From NCBI GenBank assembly GCA_019247135.1, contig JAFAPL010000552.1, forward strand, positions 1 to 6,345: a DNA stretch of 6,345 nucleotides. Direction: 5' to 3'. Every line of letters starts with the position of its first letter. Positions within the stretch are counted from its first letter, which is position 1. The translations under genes and the position numbers were made by a program. This document shows, piece by piece, positions 6,255 through 6,345 of the stretch. This DNA is from Chloroflexota bacterium (lineage in GTDB: Bacteria; Chloroflexota; UBA6077; CF-72). The notes under the pieces are model-generated. The model saw only the letters and a program-made list of their open reading frames with translations, did not search any database and was not told the origin of the DNA.

Positions 6255-6260
6255 CTCCTT
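6255..6260 (-). promoter_or_regulatory. Ribosome binding site for the mannonate dehydratase-like gene
   Basis: AAGGAG on the minus strand, overlapping the last base of the permease TGA and 9 nt before ATG 6245. The stop/Shine-Dalgarno overlap implies translational coupling to the transporter gene and argues against ATG 6263, which lacks a usable site. Confidence 0.7.
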
Positions 6261-6345
6261 CATCCTTTGATGGAGCCGCCCGTGAGGCCCTGCACGACGA
6301 AGCGCTGCGCCAGGAAGTACAGGATCATCACCGGCAAGGCGGAAA
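6260..6345 (-). CDS. Carbohydrate ABC transporter permease, C-terminal end only
   Basis: The last 27 codons plus TGA of a gene that enters from the right. The tail (ALPVMILYFLAQRFVVQGL followed by TGGSIKG) is the characteristic end of MalG/UgpE-type inner-membrane permeases of the CUT1 sugar importers: the last hydrophobic helix, then a QRxxVxGLTxGxxKG terminus. The partner permease, the solute-binding protein and possibly the ATPase are expected to the right of the window. It abuts the dehydratase-like gene, so the imported substrate is probably the sugar or glycoside feeding it. Only a fragment is visible, but the motif is distinctive. Confidence 0.8.
   Translation of the reverse strand, partial: SALPVMILYFLAQRFVVQGLTGGSIKG

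Overview
The window is high-GC bacterial DNA that looks like a sugar or sugar-acid utilisation locus from a free-living, probably soil-type organism. The protein styles (mannonate dehydratase variant, serine protease with a Ser/Gln/Pro linker, sugar ABC permease tail) would fit Chloroflexota or a similar high-GC lineage. That placement is an impression, not something the sequence proves.

Layout from left to right: (1) an aldehyde dehydrogenase of the alpha-ketoglutarate-semialdehyde type, minus strand, C-terminus beyond base 1; (2) a 313-bp gap filled almost entirely by an ordered array of GTGACGC units (1071-1336); (3) a secreted or lipid-anchored HtrA/DegP-like trypsin-PDZ protease, minus strand; (4) a Gfo/Idh/MocA NAD(P)-dependent sugar oxidoreductase, minus strand, 35 bp upstream of the protease and preceded by a clear ribosome binding site; (5) a 72-bp divergent promoter region; (6) an M24-fold metallohydrolase (Xaa-Pro peptidase/creatinase type), plus strand; (7) a mannonate-dehydratase-like enzyme, minus strand, converging on the M24 gene with 2 bp between the stop codons; (8) the last 27 codons of a carbohydrate ABC-transporter permease, minus strand, directly upstream of the dehydratase.

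Working model: sugar import by the ABC transporter, NAD-dependent oxidation by the Gfo/Idh/MocA enzyme, dehydration of an aldonate by the UxuA-like enzyme, and oxidation of a semialdehyde by the aldehyde dehydrogenase. The protease and the M24 enzyme have no obvious place in that route. The most unusual item is the non-coding array. It is built from 19-bp dyads (two GTGACGC copies 12 bp apart) recurring every 33 bp, with two identical copies of a 35-bp element 118 bp apart. It begins one base past the protease stop codon and runs toward the dehydrogenase start.
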